Shown here: positions 1 through 8,809 of the stretch, one piece after another | Position numbering within the stretch: the first letter of the stretch is position 1 | Layout of the letters: every line of letters starts with the position of its first letter | NCBI GenBank assembly: GCA_016935315.1 | Contig: JAFGRD010000144.1 | Location: forward strand, 1 to 60,266 | Direction of reading: 5' to 3' | Length of the DNA: 60,266 bases | Source of the DNA: Pirellulales bacterium | Lineage (GTDB): Bacteria > Planctomycetota > Planctomycetia > Pirellulales > Thermoguttaceae | Made by a program: the position numbers and the translations under genes | The notes under the pieces: model-generated | What the model saw: only the letters and a program-made list of their open reading frames with translations | Database searches by the model: none | Told to the model about the DNA's origin: nothing

Positions 1-11
1 ATACGAAGTCG

Positions 12-52
12 AAATTGAGGGAAACGCGGCTGCGCCGCCTTCCCCCCAATTT
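12..52. other. Nested inverted repeat (hairpin) at the left edge
   Basis: The arms AAATTG (12-17) and CAATTT (47-52) enclose GGGAA (19-23) with TTCCC (40-44), and then GGC with GCC. The result is a nested stem-loop about 70 bases upstream of the first gene. No T-run follows directly, although a T-rich stretch lies near 69-74. It may be the terminator of a gene to the left of the window, or a 5' leader structure of the gene at 125. Confidence 0.45.
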
Positions 53-124
53 GTAGGCCTAAGTGCCGTTTTTTCAGAAAGTGCAGTGTCCATACCACTC
101 GGCTGGTTAACGGGTTGTCGTACC

Positions 125-1636
125 ATGAACCGCGCGAATCGGGTCTCTCCGGCGGTGTCGGTTGCTCTTCGTTGCGCCTGGCCGGCCGTGCTGCTGTGGG
201 TCGGGGCGGTTTCGCCCGCCCAGGCGTGTAACACGCCCGTGTTTCGCTACGCGATGTACAACTGGCCGCCGGCTCCCTACTACGTCTTCTATTTCCACCA
301 GGGCGAGACGGCCAAGGAAGACGAGCCGGTCAACAAGATCGTTGACGGGGCCTTCGACGCCGAGCTTCCGGCCAATCTGGTGCTGCAGCCGGTAGACGTC
401 AGCCAGCCGAAGCAGTTCGATGCGTTTCCCAAAGTGGTCCAGGAGGTCTGGCAGTCGAAGCAGCAGAGCGCGGAGCCGTTGCACGCGGTGTTTACCGCTT
501 GGGGCGCCCAGCAGTATGCCGGGCGGCTCGAGCCGGCGCAGCTCGAAGCGATGATCGATTCACCCGTGCGCCAACGGATCGGAAAGCTCTTCGACGAGGG
601 CCACGGGATTTTGCTGCTGATTCTCACCGGCCCGGACGAGGAGGCCAACCGGCGGGCGGAGCAGGTGGCCGACGAAGTCGTGGCCATGGCGGCCGGGGGC
701 GAGATCCTGGTGGCCGGCGGCGACGAATTCGGCATGCCGCCCGGCTTCCAGCCAGCGGCGCCCGGCAACTCGGCGCCACAGGGGGACCAGCCGGGTGACC
801 AGCCGGCCGCCGCCTCGGAAGCCGCAAGGGCCGACGACTCCAAGCCGATGCTGAACGTGGCCGTCTTGAAGCTCGCCCGAACCGATCCGAAGGAGACCTG
901 GCTCGTGCGTGCCCTGTTGTCGGTCGAGCCCGATCTGCAAGAGTTTCCCAACGACTCGATGATCTTTGCGGTCTACGGCCGGGGCCGGGCGATGCCGCCT
1001 TACCTGGGCAAGGGAATTACCAAAGAGAACCTGGCCGACTGCGTGGCCTTCCTGGCCGGGGCCTGCTCGTGCCTGGTCAAGGACCAGAACCCGGGCGTGG
1101 ACCTGCTGATGCGATGGAACTGGGACGCCACGGCCGAGAAGATGGCGGCCGACGACCCGGCCATGGGCGGCGGGCTGTCGGGCTACGGCTACGAGGAGTA
1201 TGCCGTGGGTGGGTCGGGCGATCCGATGGAACCGGCCTCGGGAGAAGACGATCCGGGCAAAACCGCGACGGCGGCCGGCGGCGAACCCGACCCGTCGCAA
1301 GCGGCGGAACCGGCCGAGAGCCTCGCCCAAAACTCCTCACCCACGGCCCCTCTCGCCGCAGGCGGTGCGAACGGAGAACGTTCAGGCGTAGGCACCCAGG
1401 CACCCATCGCCGGCGAAGGGCCCAACGCGGAAGGGCCCAACGCGGAAGGGCCCAACGCGGAAGGGCCCGCCGGGCAACGTCCCGATATGGAAGGGCCCGA
1501 GACGCCGGGCCCGGCGGCGGCTACGAGTTCTTTTGCCGCCCGACAGGCATGGAAGCTGGGCTTGGGCCTGGCCGTGGGACTGATCGTCGTGGTTGCCGCC
1601 GGCGTGGTGCTGATGCGGCTTCAGCGTGCAGCATGA
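125..1636 (+). CDS. Secreted, membrane-anchored planctomycete protein linked to an ABC ATPase
   Basis: A 503-residue protein of unknown function. It has an N-terminal export signal of about 35 residues (basic start, then a hydrophobic run ending near AQA), a large extracytoplasmic domain and one C-terminal membrane helix (GLAVGLIVVVAAGVVLM). Between them is a low-complexity Pro/Gly/Glu linker containing three perfect copies of a five-residue EGPNA unit. The ATG at 125 is preferred over an in-frame upstream start at 86 because the signal peptide follows it directly. It ends 4 bases before the ABC ATPase gene, so the two are almost certainly co-transcribed. By context it could be an accessory component of an ABC exporter whose permease lies left of the window, but no specific function can be read from the sequence. 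Confidence 0.75.
   Translation: MNRANRVSPAVSVALRCAWPAVLLWVGAVSPAQACNTPVFRYAMYNWPPAPYYVFYFHQGETAKEDEPVNKIVDGAFDAELPANLVLQPVDVSQPKQFDAFPKVVQEVWQSKQQSAEPLHAVFTAWGAQQYAGRLEPAQLEAMIDSPVRQRIGKLFDEGHGILLLILTGPDEEANRRAEQVADEVVAMAAGGEILVAGGDEFGMPPGFQPAAPGNSAPQGDQPGDQPAAASEAARADDSKPMLNVAVLKLARTDPKETWLVRALLSVEPDLQEFPNDSMIFAVYGRGRAMPPYLGKGITKENLADCVAFLAGACSCLVKDQNPGVDLLMRWNWDATAEKMAADDPAMGGGLSGYGYEEYAVGGSGDPMEPASGEDDPGKTATAAGGEPDPSQAAEPAESLAQNSSPTAPLAAGGANGERSGVGTQAPIAGEGPNAEGPNAEGPNAEGPAGQRPDMEGPETPGPAAATSSFAARQAWKLGLGLAVGLIVVVAAGVVLMRLQRAA
1415..1504 (+). repeat. 15-bp in-frame tandem repeat
   Basis: The unit GAAGGGCCCAACGCG occurs three times perfectly (1415-1459). A diverged copy follows at 1460-1474, and a further half-conserved copy at 1490-1504. 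It encodes the EGPNA repeat of the linker before the C-terminal membrane helix. The period is a multiple of three, so copy-number change would alter only linker length. Confidence 0.85.
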
Positions 1637-1640
1637 CAAC

Positions 1641-2297
1641 ATGATCCATCTCGAAGAAGTCAACAAGATCTATCCCACGGCCAACGGCCCGGTCCACGCA
1701 TTGCGGGACCTGAGCATCGATGTCGAGCAGGGCGAATTCGTGGCGGTGCGCGGGCCCAGCGGGTGCGGCAAGTCGACGCTGCTGATGACCGTCGGCGGGT
1801 TGGTGGCCCTGACGTCGGGTCGGGTAGTGGTCGCCGGCGAGGACCTTCGCGGCGCGTCGCCGGCTACCAAGGCCCGGTTTCGCGCCGAAAAGATCGGCTT
1901 CGTCTTCCAAATGTTCCACCTGTTGCCGTACCTGACGGTGCTGGAGAACGTGGCGGCCGGCGCCGCCCGCGGACAGCAGGGCGCCGCACGCCGGCGGGCC
2001 GGCGAATTGCTCGATAAGTTCGGGCTGCCCCATCGGCTCAAGCACCGCCCGGCCGAGCTCAGCGCCGGCGAGCGTCAGCGGGTGGCGATCGCCCGGGCCC
2101 TGGTCAACCGACCGCAACTGGTGCTGGCCGATGAGCCGACCGGAAACCTCGATCCAGACAATGCGGGCGTGGTGCTCGACTTGCTTGCGTCGTTCCATCA
2201 CGAGGGCGGCACGGTGCTGTTGGTTACCCATCAGGAGAGGGCGGCCTCTTGCGCCCAGCGGACCATTCTGCTCCGCGACGGCGCGATCGATGCCTAG
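1641..2297 (+). CDS. ABC transporter ATP-binding protein, LolD/MacB type
   Basis: This 218-residue cytoplasmic ATPase energises an ABC transporter. Visible are Walker A GPSGCGKST (residues 38-46), a Q-loop region at VFQMF, a signature motif LSAGERQRVAIARAL, Walker B LVLADEPTG and the switch histidine in LLVTHQ. The signature reads LSAGE rather than LSGGQ, a common variant in the LolD/MacB/FtsE group. The start is taken at ATG 1641, 4 bases after the previous stop and immediately before the conserved beta strand; an in-frame ATG at 1626 would overlap the upstream gene. No permease follows, so it should lie left of the window or elsewhere. Confidence 0.9.
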   Translation: MIHLEEVNKIYPTANGPVHALRDLSIDVEQGEFVAVRGPSGCGKSTLLMTVGGLVALTSGRVVVAGEDLRGASPATKARFRAEKIGFVFQMFHLLPYLTVLENVAAGAARGQQGAARRRAGELLDKFGLPHRLKHRPAELSAGERQRVAIARALVNRPQLVLADEPTGNLDPDNAGVVLDLLASFHHEGGTVLLVTHQERAASCAQRTILLRDGAIDA

Positions 2298-2439
2298 CCA
2301 ATCGGCCACGGGGCGGTGGAGCGCCCTTGCAAACGCAGTCCGGGTAGGATACCAATAGAGGATTAGCAGTTGCCTTCGGTGCCCGTACATGCAGCGCTGG
2401 AGGTCCCCCTGTGCCCCCGAATGACGGGGTGGTGGTGCC

Positions 2440-2841
2440 ATGGCCGACGAGAAGACCCAAGAACAGAAGAGGCAGAACGGCCGGAAGCGGATTCTGCTGG
2501 TGGACGACGACCGCGAAATCGTGGAATCGATCAAGGTTGCGTTGGAGGCAAACGGCTACGAGATTCTGGTCGCCCGAGACGGAAATCAGGGTCTGGCGAT
2601 GGCCGAGCGGGAGGATCCCGATCTGGTGATTCTCGACATGATGATGCCCAAACGGAGCGGTTTCCTCGTGCTGGAGAAGCTCCGCCGCACGCGCCCGATA
2701 CCGCTGCGCGTGATCATGATCACGGCCAACGAAGGGAGCCGGCACAAGGCCTATGCGGAGATGCTGGGCGTGGACGACTACGTTCGCAAGCCGTTTGCCA
2801 TGGACCGGCTCTTGCAGAGTGTCGGTCGCCTGCTGGCGTAA
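2440..2841 (+). CDS. Stand-alone receiver-domain response regulator (CheY-like)
   Basis: A single 133-residue receiver domain with no output domain. The acidic pair is Asp22/Asp23, the phosphoacceptor Asp66 sits in LVILDMMMP, the switch Thr is Thr95 and the conserved Lys is Lys117 in VRKPF. The first 16 residues are a charged extension rich in Lys, Gln and Glu. No histidine kinase is adjacent, so the partner is unknown; proteins of this kind relay phosphate or control a target by direct binding. A palindromic repeat element begins 8 bases after the stop codon. Confidence 0.9.
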   Translation: MADEKTQEQKRQNGRKRILLVDDDREIVESIKVALEANGYEILVARDGNQGLAMAEREDPDLVILDMMMPKRSGFLVLEKLRRTRPIPLRVIMITANEGSRHKAYAEMLGVDDYVRKPFAMDRLLQSVGRLLA

Positions 2842-2849
2842 AGGCCTTT

Positions 2850-2954
2850 CTATTGACGCCTGCACACTCGATGCGCGAGGGCAACCAACGGGACCCCGAC
2901 CTGTCCGCCCTCCCGTTGGTCGGCCTCGATCGTCCGCAATGCAGACATCAATAG
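2850..2954. repeat. Palindromic dispersed element, copy 1 (105 bp)
   Basis: The left end CTATTGACGCCTGCACA and the right end (reverse complement CTATTGATGTCTGCATTGC) form imperfect terminal inverted repeats. An inner 10-bp stem, ACCAACGGGA (2884-2893) with TCCCGTTGGT (2911-2920), sits between them. Related copies lie at 30205-30273 and 50030-50098. The right half matches copy 2 at almost every position over about 37 bases. It starts 8 bases after the response-regulator stop codon and encodes nothing. It could act as a 3' RNA structure or be a non-autonomous mobile element. Confidence 0.75.
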
Positions 2955-3002
2955 AGAGCGGGGAATTTCAAATCCCTCGCGCCGGCCGTGTGTCCAGCCC
3001 CG

Positions 3003-4202
3003 TTACTCGCCTGCCGGCGGCGCTGCTTCCTTCTTCTGCTCCGGCGCCGGCTGCTCGCCCTTGTCGAGCTTGGGAGTCAGAAGCAACGTGACCGGCGTGG
3101 CCAAGGGCGGGATCCGCTCGGTCAGGGCCTGGAACACCAAGGCACTATTGGCCTGGCTGCTCTCGATGGGCAAATCGAGCATGGCCGAGGAGAAGTTCGA
3201 CACGCAGATGAAATCGCCCCCCTCGGCCTGATAGTGCTCCTCGCCCGTCTCTTCGTCTTTCCAGAAACCGCTGCCGGCGAACACCCAGGGATGGGCCATC
3301 GCCTTGCCGGTTTCGGTGTCGAGGATCCACTCCTGGGCCCGGGCTGTCTTGCGTTGGCCCTGCGCGTCCTTCCAGATGACCGTGATCTCGATCTCCGTGC
3401 CGGTGGCGGGGACATACTTGGGGTTGAACTGCACGGGGTGGCCCATCTGGGCGCCAGCGGCCAGGAGCCCGGCATGGACGGTCGCCGCTTTGACGCCGAC
3501 GGTGACGATCGCCTCGTGCTCCTTGGTTCCATCGAGACAGGCGAACATCTCCAGCGGCGCTTCCCGCTGGCAGATCTGCCCCACCATGACCACCCGCTTG
3601 CCCTTAGTGTCGAGCCACACGGGGCGATCCGGATCGAGCCTGGACAACTTCTCGGGATTGTCGACCAGCGGCGGCCCCAGATCGACCGGCTTTTCGGCCT
3701 CCGGTTCGGCGGGCCAGTCGGGCGACGGCCCCGAATCGGTCGGGCCTGCGGGTTCGGCTTCCGCTCCCATCGACGGCCCCGTCCCGGGGCCCATCGTCCG
3801 TTCCACTTCCGGCTGCTGCTCCGGCTCCTCCGCGGGCTCGGCCGTCAGATCAGTCGGCGGCTCGGTCGGCATTTCGGATTCCGGGTTGGCGGGCGGGGGC
3901 GACTGGTCCGGCACGGCGCCGGGCTGGCTCTCGGCCGGCTCGTCCAGCGGGGCCTCAAAAGTGAGCCCCGAGGGAGCATCCGGCTCGAGGGGCGTCTCGG
4001 ACCCGGCTTCCGGCGTCTCGGGCGACTCCTGCCCGGCCGCATTCTCCACCTCCGGCGTAACTTCGCCCTCCGCCCGCGGCGCCGGCACGGCGGAGGAGTC
4101 CGTTGGCGGTTGATCGGTCGGCTGGCAGCCGGCAAGCATCGCGATGGCCGCCAGCATGGCGGTGGCCGTCAGGATGGGCATGAGAATGGTCGGTCGTGTC
4201 AT
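3003..4202 (-). CDS. YdjY-domain lipoprotein
   Basis: A 399-residue predicted lipoprotein. It has a signal peptide ending in the lipobox LAGC, a long acidic Pro/Glu-rich linker (roughly residues 25-165), then a C-terminal domain resembling the YdjY family of planctomycetes (VWLDTKGKRVV, EMFACLDGTKEHEA, TVHAGLLAAGA). The role of this domain is not established. The start at 4202 puts the basic n-region next to the hydrophobic stretch; an ATG six codons earlier is possible. It is convergent with the response-regulator gene and divergent from the gene at 4384. Confidence 0.8.
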   Translation of the reverse strand: MTRPTILMPILTATAMLAAIAMLAGCQPTDQPPTDSSAVPAPRAEGEVTPEVENAAGQESPETPEAGSETPLEPDAPSGLTFEAPLDEPAESQPGAVPDQSPPPANPESEMPTEPPTDLTAEPAEEPEQQPEVERTMGPGTGPSMGAEAEPAGPTDSGPSPDWPAEPEAEKPVDLGPPLVDNPEKLSRLDPDRPVWLDTKGKRVVMVGQICQREAPLEMFACLDGTKEHEAIVTVGVKAATVHAGLLAAGAQMGHPVQFNPKYVPATGTEIEITVIWKDAQGQRKTARAQEWILDTETGKAMAHPWVFAGSGFWKDEETGEEHYQAEGGDFICVSNFSSAMLDLPIESSQANSALVFQALTERIPPLATPVTLLLTPKLDKGEQPAPEQKKEAAPPAGE

Positions 4203-4383
4203 GATTACGAACCCTTCCATAGAACGGTGGAGAAATGGCTGCCGCCTGGGGAAGCCAACCGGAATTCTATCTGTTAGGATAACCGCTTTCCGGTGCGCCG
4301 TTCAATAGCCGTTTGCACGGCGCGCCCTGCAACGGGATACAGCACCACGCGTATTCTACCGTTTCCACGCACGTGGAGAGTCC

Positions 4384-6234
4384 ATGAGCCACACGGATCG
4401 TGTAAGACACGCATCTTCCCCGCAAGCCACGCGCCCGTTGGACGGCACGAGCCGGGCGGTCTGGCATCTATCGGCGCCGCTGAATGCGCGGCGGGCCTAT
4501 GCCTCGGGCGACCGCTCCGCCGGCTGGGTGGCCTGGAAGCGCCATCTGGCACGGCGCGCGGAGCCCTCCGAGCCGGCCGACGTCCTTCCCGGCGGCATGG
4601 ATGCATTGAACTGGGGCCTGCCCGAAGGGCTCTGTGCATGCCCCGTGCCGGCGTGGATCGATCGGGCCGAGCGGCTGCCGGCTGCCGCGGCGCCTGGCGA
4701 CGTGGGGCTGGAGAAGGACGTCTTTCGCTGGCTGGGCGAATCGGCCGCCGCCGCGGTCGAGCCGTTGGGTGCCCTGGAAACCTTGTCCTGTGCCTACGTG
4801 TTGCCCCGCTTCGCCTCGGTCCTCTCGCCGGAAGCCTGGTGGGCCGTGCTCGATCATTTGCTGACCACGGTGGCCGACGCCGACGCGGTCGCCCTGGAGA
4901 AGCACCCCCTGATCCGTCAGTTGCTCGCCGGCGAGTTGGCGCTGGCCTTGGCCTATCTGCTGCCGGAAATCGGGCCGTGTCGGAGCCTGAAGTCGCCGGC
5001 GCGGCGGGCGGTCTCCGAGGGGCTGATCGATCTGCTGGACGGCGAGGGTGTGTTGCACGCCCAGCATTTCGCCTCGTGGCGACCGCTGCTGGCCTGTTGG
5101 ACCCGGTGCCGGGCGTTGGGCACTCAGCTCCGCGGCGGCGAGATCACCGCGCCGGCCCGCGAACAGTACGAATGGCTGGTGCGGCAGACGCTCAGGACGG
5201 CCCGCCACGACGGAACGCACGCGATGACCAACGGCGCCACCGCCCGATCGGACGCCGGGTTGCTTGCGGCGGCGTTGCGGCTCGACAAGGACGACGACGA
5301 TCGGCAGATCGCCGCTTCCGTGTTGCCTTGGGGAAGGGGCCTCGACAAGAAACTCGCCGCCGAGGCCGATCTGCCCGAGGCGGCCATCCATTCCGAATGG
5401 GCCGCCACGGCCGTGCTGCGGCCGCGGTGGTCGCGGTCGGGCGAGCGGTTGACGGTCGTCTATCCGGGCCGAGAGGTACGGATGGAGCTGGCCTGCGGCA
5501 AGGACGTTCTCTGGTCGGGACGGTGGGAGCTTCACGTCCGTCGAGACGGCCACCGGTTGATGCCCGTCTCCGATTGGGAACAGGTCTGCTGGGTCTGCGA
5601 CGAGGACATCGACTACCTGGAACTCGAGATCGAACTCAGCGGCGGGCTGCGCGTGCAGCGGCAGATGGCGCTGGCTCGCGAGGACCACTTCCTGCTGCTG
5701 GCCGACGCCGTCCTCGGCGGGACGCGCGGCAGCGAGGCCGGAGAGGGGGCCGGAGAGATCGAATACCGCGGTTGCCTGCCGCTTTGCCAGGGTGTTTCCT
5801 TCCGGCAGGCCGATGAGACCTGCGAGGGGTTCCTGGCGGGCGTCAAGCGCCGGGCGCTGGTGTTGCCGCTGGCGCTGCCCGAGTGGCAATCCGCCCTGGA
5901 GACCGGCAGGTTGGCGCGAACCGCGACGGGGCTGGAGTTGCGACAGCGCGGCGGCTGCAACCTGTATGCCCCGCTGTTTTTCGATCTCGATCGTCGCCGA
6001 CAGACCGGCCCGCTGACCTGGCGGCAGCTTACGGTCGCCCAGTCGCTGGCGATCCGGCCGCCCGAGATCGCGGTGGGCTATCGGGTGGCGGTCGGCCGCC
6101 GGCAGTGGCTGGTTTACCGCTCGCTGGCCGAGAAGGCCAACCGGACGCTGCTGGGGCACAACCTGTCGACCGAGATGTTGATCGCCCGATTCGACCGCTC
6201 CGGCGAGGTGGAGCCGCTGATCGAGATCGAGTGA
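4384..6234 (+). CDS. Conserved uncharacterised planctomycete protein, 616 residues
   Basis: The start at 4384 is supported by GGAGAG about 5 bases upstream. The protein has no signal peptide or membrane helix. The N-terminal 330 residues look largely helical (many Ala/Leu-rich amphipathic segments), and the C-terminal part looks beta-rich (LTVVYPGREVRME, LELEIELSGGLRVQR, EDHFLLLADAVLGG). A helical domain followed by a beta-sandwich recalls heparinase II/III-like proteins and some polysaccharide lyases, but I see no diagnostic catalytic motif, so that is only a structural guess. It is convergent with the HD-GYP gene 65 bases downstream and appears to be monocistronic. Confidence 0.7.
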   Translation: MSHTDRVRHASSPQATRPLDGTSRAVWHLSAPLNARRAYASGDRSAGWVAWKRHLARRAEPSEPADVLPGGMDALNWGLPEGLCACPVPAWIDRAERLPAAAAPGDVGLEKDVFRWLGESAAAAVEPLGALETLSCAYVLPRFASVLSPEAWWAVLDHLLTTVADADAVALEKHPLIRQLLAGELALALAYLLPEIGPCRSLKSPARRAVSEGLIDLLDGEGVLHAQHFASWRPLLACWTRCRALGTQLRGGEITAPAREQYEWLVRQTLRTARHDGTHAMTNGATARSDAGLLAAALRLDKDDDDRQIAASVLPWGRGLDKKLAAEADLPEAAIHSEWAATAVLRPRWSRSGERLTVVYPGREVRMELACGKDVLWSGRWELHVRRDGHRLMPVSDWEQVCWVCDEDIDYLELEIELSGGLRVQRQMALAREDHFLLLADAVLGGTRGSEAGEGAGEIEYRGCLPLCQGVSFRQADETCEGFLAGVKRRALVLPLALPEWQSALETGRLARTATGLELRQRGGCNLYAPLFFDLDRRRQTGPLTWRQLTVAQSLAIRPPEIAVGYRVAVGRRQWLVYRSLAEKANRTLLGHNLSTEMLIARFDRSGEVEPLIEIE

Positions 6235-6299
6235 GATCGGGACTCGCGAGAGAGAAGGCTGGGCAAGCTTACGCGTGGAAAGGCGGCACCGAGGCTTCC

Positions 6300-7973
6300 C
6301 TACTCACAACAACCGCCCTGTGTCATCTGCGGCACTTGATCCGTTTCGTGCTCTTCCGTCACGATCTGTCGGATGTCTTCGCGGGCAAGGAAGAACGCTT
6401 CGACCACGCGGGGGTCCCATTGCTTTCCGGCGCCGTCGCGAAAAATCTGGTCGATCTTCTCGTCGGGCATTCCCTTGCGATAGGGGCGATTGCTGCTCAT
6501 GGCGTCGAACGCGTCGGCCACGGCGACGATTCGCGCCGTCAGCGGAATCGTCTCGGAGGTCAGTTGCTCGGGGTATCCGCCGCCGTCCCACGATTCGTGA
6601 TGGTGCAGGATGACCGGCAAGACCTCATCGAGCTTGCCGAGGTCTTGCAGGATCTTGTGCCCGATCGTGACGTGCCGCTTGATGTGCTCGTATTCCTCGT
6701 CGGAGAGCTTGCCGGGCTTCCGCAGCACGCTGTCCTCGACGCCGATCTTGCCGATGTCGTGCAGCAGGCCGGAAAGGTACATCGTGTCGATCGTCGCGGC
6801 GTCGCAGCCGATCTCTTCGGCCAGCCGGACGGCGACCCGGGCCACCCGGTCGCTATGGCCGCAGGTGTACGGGTCTTTGGCGTCGATGGCGGAGGTCAAC
6901 GCGCGGATGATGCCCGCCATCAGCTCCGACTGCTGGCGGTAGAGCTCGATGTTGCCGCTGTGGATGCCGAGGATCGCGGCGACCGAGCTGAGCAGATTGG
7001 CCTCGACGGTGCCGAACTCGGCGTCTCGGACGTGGTTCATCACGGCCAGCCAGCCGAAGAGGTTGTCGCCCTCGGCCAGGGAGGCGACCACGAACTGACG
7101 CACGTCGGGCTGCGGCCAGTCGGCCCGGCCGGTGATCGAACGGTTGACCACGACGGGCCGATTGGCCGCGCGGGCGTCCAGGTGTTCGATCACGGAGGTG
7201 AATTGGACGTTGTCCAGCGGGCACTCACCGAAGGTCAACAGGACCGGCTCGGCGCGCGTCTCGCGTCGCAACGCCCCTGCTTGCCGGCCGACCGGCACCA
7301 GTTGCAGCGCCAACCCCTTGGCCGGCAGCACCTCGAACATCCATTCCAGCGCGATCCGGCCCAGATCCGCGTCGCTTTGCGAAATCTTCAAGTTCTGGGT
7401 CAGCCGATACAGCAGACTGATTTCTTCGTAGGTGCTGGCCAGGTGGACCGACAGGCTGGCGGCTTCCTCTTCCAGCTCTTTGACTCGCTCGAGTGACCCC
7501 GACTGCAGCCGCACCAGATCGGCGACGCGGAGCAGGGCGTCGGCCGACCATGGCCGCTGAACGCTTGCCCAGGAAACGGCCTCCTCGGGCGACATGCCCA
7601 GCATTTCGGCGGGCCGGGAGAGATCCTCGTCGTCGGCAACCGGCCGGGTGACAAACGGGGCTACCACGACACGCGAACTCTCGTCGGCAAGCGTCAGCGG
7701 CACCGCCAGCACGAGGAACGGGTCCTCGTCGTCGAGGAACTCGGGCCGCCCCCGACGCGCCACCTGGCGGCACAACTCCGAGCGCATGGTCCAATCGCGA
7801 ACGGGTTGGCCGGTGTCCAGTTGGAGCATCTCACCGGTTCGGCCGTCGAGAACACTCAACGGGGTGTCGAACGCCCGTTGAAGCAAATCACTCAACTCGG
7901 CGCCAAGCGCGTCCCCGACGATGGAAATCGTCGCATCGGTGTCGATCTGCATCGTGTCGCCGGAAGTCAGCAT
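6300..7973 (-). CDS. GAF / HD-GYP domain cyclic-di-GMP phosphodiesterase
   Basis: A 557-residue signalling protein. The N-terminal 150 residues are a sensory region with no clear family. A short coiled-coil (LERVKELEEEAASL) and a GAF-like domain (about 180-330) follow, and then an HD-GYP domain. His405-Asp406 lie in LLHDIGKIG, the HHHE cluster follows, and the GYP triplet is at 466-468, so the phosphodiesterase site looks intact. Such enzymes hydrolyse c-di-GMP to pGpG or GMP. The start at ATG 7973 is chosen over a TTG at 7997; an ATG at 7952 is also possible. The gene is divergent from the NUDIX gene across about 200 bases. Confidence 0.88.
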   Translation of the reverse strand: MLTSGDTMQIDTDATISIVGDALGAELSDLLQRAFDTPLSVLDGRTGEMLQLDTGQPVRDWTMRSELCRQVARRGRPEFLDDEDPFLVLAVPLTLADESSRVVVAPFVTRPVADDEDLSRPAEMLGMSPEEAVSWASVQRPWSADALLRVADLVRLQSGSLERVKELEEEAASLSVHLASTYEEISLLYRLTQNLKISQSDADLGRIALEWMFEVLPAKGLALQLVPVGRQAGALRRETRAEPVLLTFGECPLDNVQFTSVIEHLDARAANRPVVVNRSITGRADWPQPDVRQFVVASLAEGDNLFGWLAVMNHVRDAEFGTVEANLLSSVAAILGIHSGNIELYRQQSELMAGIIRALTSAIDAKDPYTCGHSDRVARVAVRLAEEIGCDAATIDTMYLSGLLHDIGKIGVEDSVLRKPGKLSDEEYEHIKRHVTIGHKILQDLGKLDEVLPVILHHHESWDGGGYPEQLTSETIPLTARIVAVADAFDAMSSNRPYRKGMPDEKIDQIFRDGAGKQWDPRVVEAFFLAREDIRQIVTEEHETDQVPQMTQGGCCE

Positions 7974-8170
7974 GGAGCCTGTCGCGCTGGGCAGCAAAAG
8001 AACGCCTGGAAACCGGAAGGCCGGTCACCTACCATAAAGAAACCTAGTTTACGGTTTAGCGCCGAGCAAAGACCGCGGGGGGGCTGTAAACCCCCTGGCT
8101 AATGGAATTCGGCTGGGTCGCAGGGGCGATCCCAGCGGTGATTGCGAGTCCTCAATCATGAAACGCCCTC

Positions 8171-8692
8171 ATGAAACGCCCTGAAACGCTCTTCGAGGGA
8201 TCACGGTTCCGCGTGCAACGGGTCGTCCAGGTGACGCCGGACGGGGTCGATCACGTCCGGGAGATCGTGCGGCACCCAGGGGCCGTGACCATCCTGCCGC
8301 TGCTGGCCGACGGCCGACTGTGCTTTGTGCGGAACTTTCGGGTGGCGGTCGACCGGACGCTCATCGAGTTGCCGGCCGGCACGTTGGAGCCGGGCGAAGA
8401 TCCTGAGGAAACGGCCCGACGGGAGCTGGCCGAAGAAACGGGCTATCGGGCCGCCAGCCTCCGTCGCCTGGCGACGTTCTTCATGTCGCCGGGAATCCTC
8501 GACGAGCGGATGCACCTTTATCTGGCGACGTCGTTGACGCCGGGCCCCACGGCGCTGGAGCCGGGCGAAGACATTCAGACGCTGCTGGCCACCTGGGAAG
8601 AAGCGATGGAAATGACGCGAGACGGCCGCATCTGCGACGCCAAGACGCTGGTCGGCGTGCTCTACTACAACGCGTTCCAGGCCGCGCGCTAG
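8171..8692 (+). CDS. NUDIX hydrolase (ADP-ribose pyrophosphatase-like)
   Basis: This 173-residue enzyme carries a complete Nudix box at residues 70-92: Gly70, Glu76, then REL..EE.G with Arg84, Glu85, Glu88, Glu89 and Gly91. The overall layout (LFEGSRFRV start, IELPAGTLEPGE, late acidic region) fits ADP-ribose or nucleoside-diphosphate-sugar pyrophosphatases of the NudF type, which need a divalent metal. The start region is duplicated: ATGAAACGCCCT occurs at 8158 and again at 8171. The earlier ATG is out of frame and reads only 8 codons to a TGA at 8182-8184. No strong ribosome-binding site precedes either ATG. Confidence 0.88.
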   Translation: MKRPETLFEGSRFRVQRVVQVTPDGVDHVREIVRHPGAVTILPLLADGRLCFVRNFRVAVDRTLIELPAGTLEPGEDPEETARRELAEETGYRAASLRRLATFFMSPGILDERMHLYLATSLTPGPTALEPGEDIQTLLATWEEAMEMTRDGRICDAKTLVGVLYYNAFQAAR

Positions 8693-8740
8693 GACGCCAA
8701 TGCAGCCGGTCTCGAACCGGGGCGCGTCGTCAGGACCACC

Positions 8741-8775
8741 GCCGAGAAAGCCGAAGCAACTTCGGCCCTCTCGGC
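8741..8775. terminator. Two-stage perfect hairpin between convergent genes
   Basis: GCCGAGA (8741-8747) pairs with TCTCGGC (8769-8775), and inside it GCCGAAG (8750-8756) pairs with CTTCGGC (8760-8766) around a 3-base loop. The structure is symmetric and lies between the ends of the NUDIX gene and the pilin gene, so it can serve both strands. There is no U-tract, so it may stop transcription with help or protect 3' ends rather than act as a classical intrinsic terminator. Confidence 0.6.
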
Positions 8776-8809
8776 AATCGCCCCAAGCGGTCTTCGGGGA
8801 CGATCGACG

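Noticed and set aside
1415-1504. CRISPR-like direct repeats
   Set aside because: The units are contiguous without spacers and in frame inside a protein linker.
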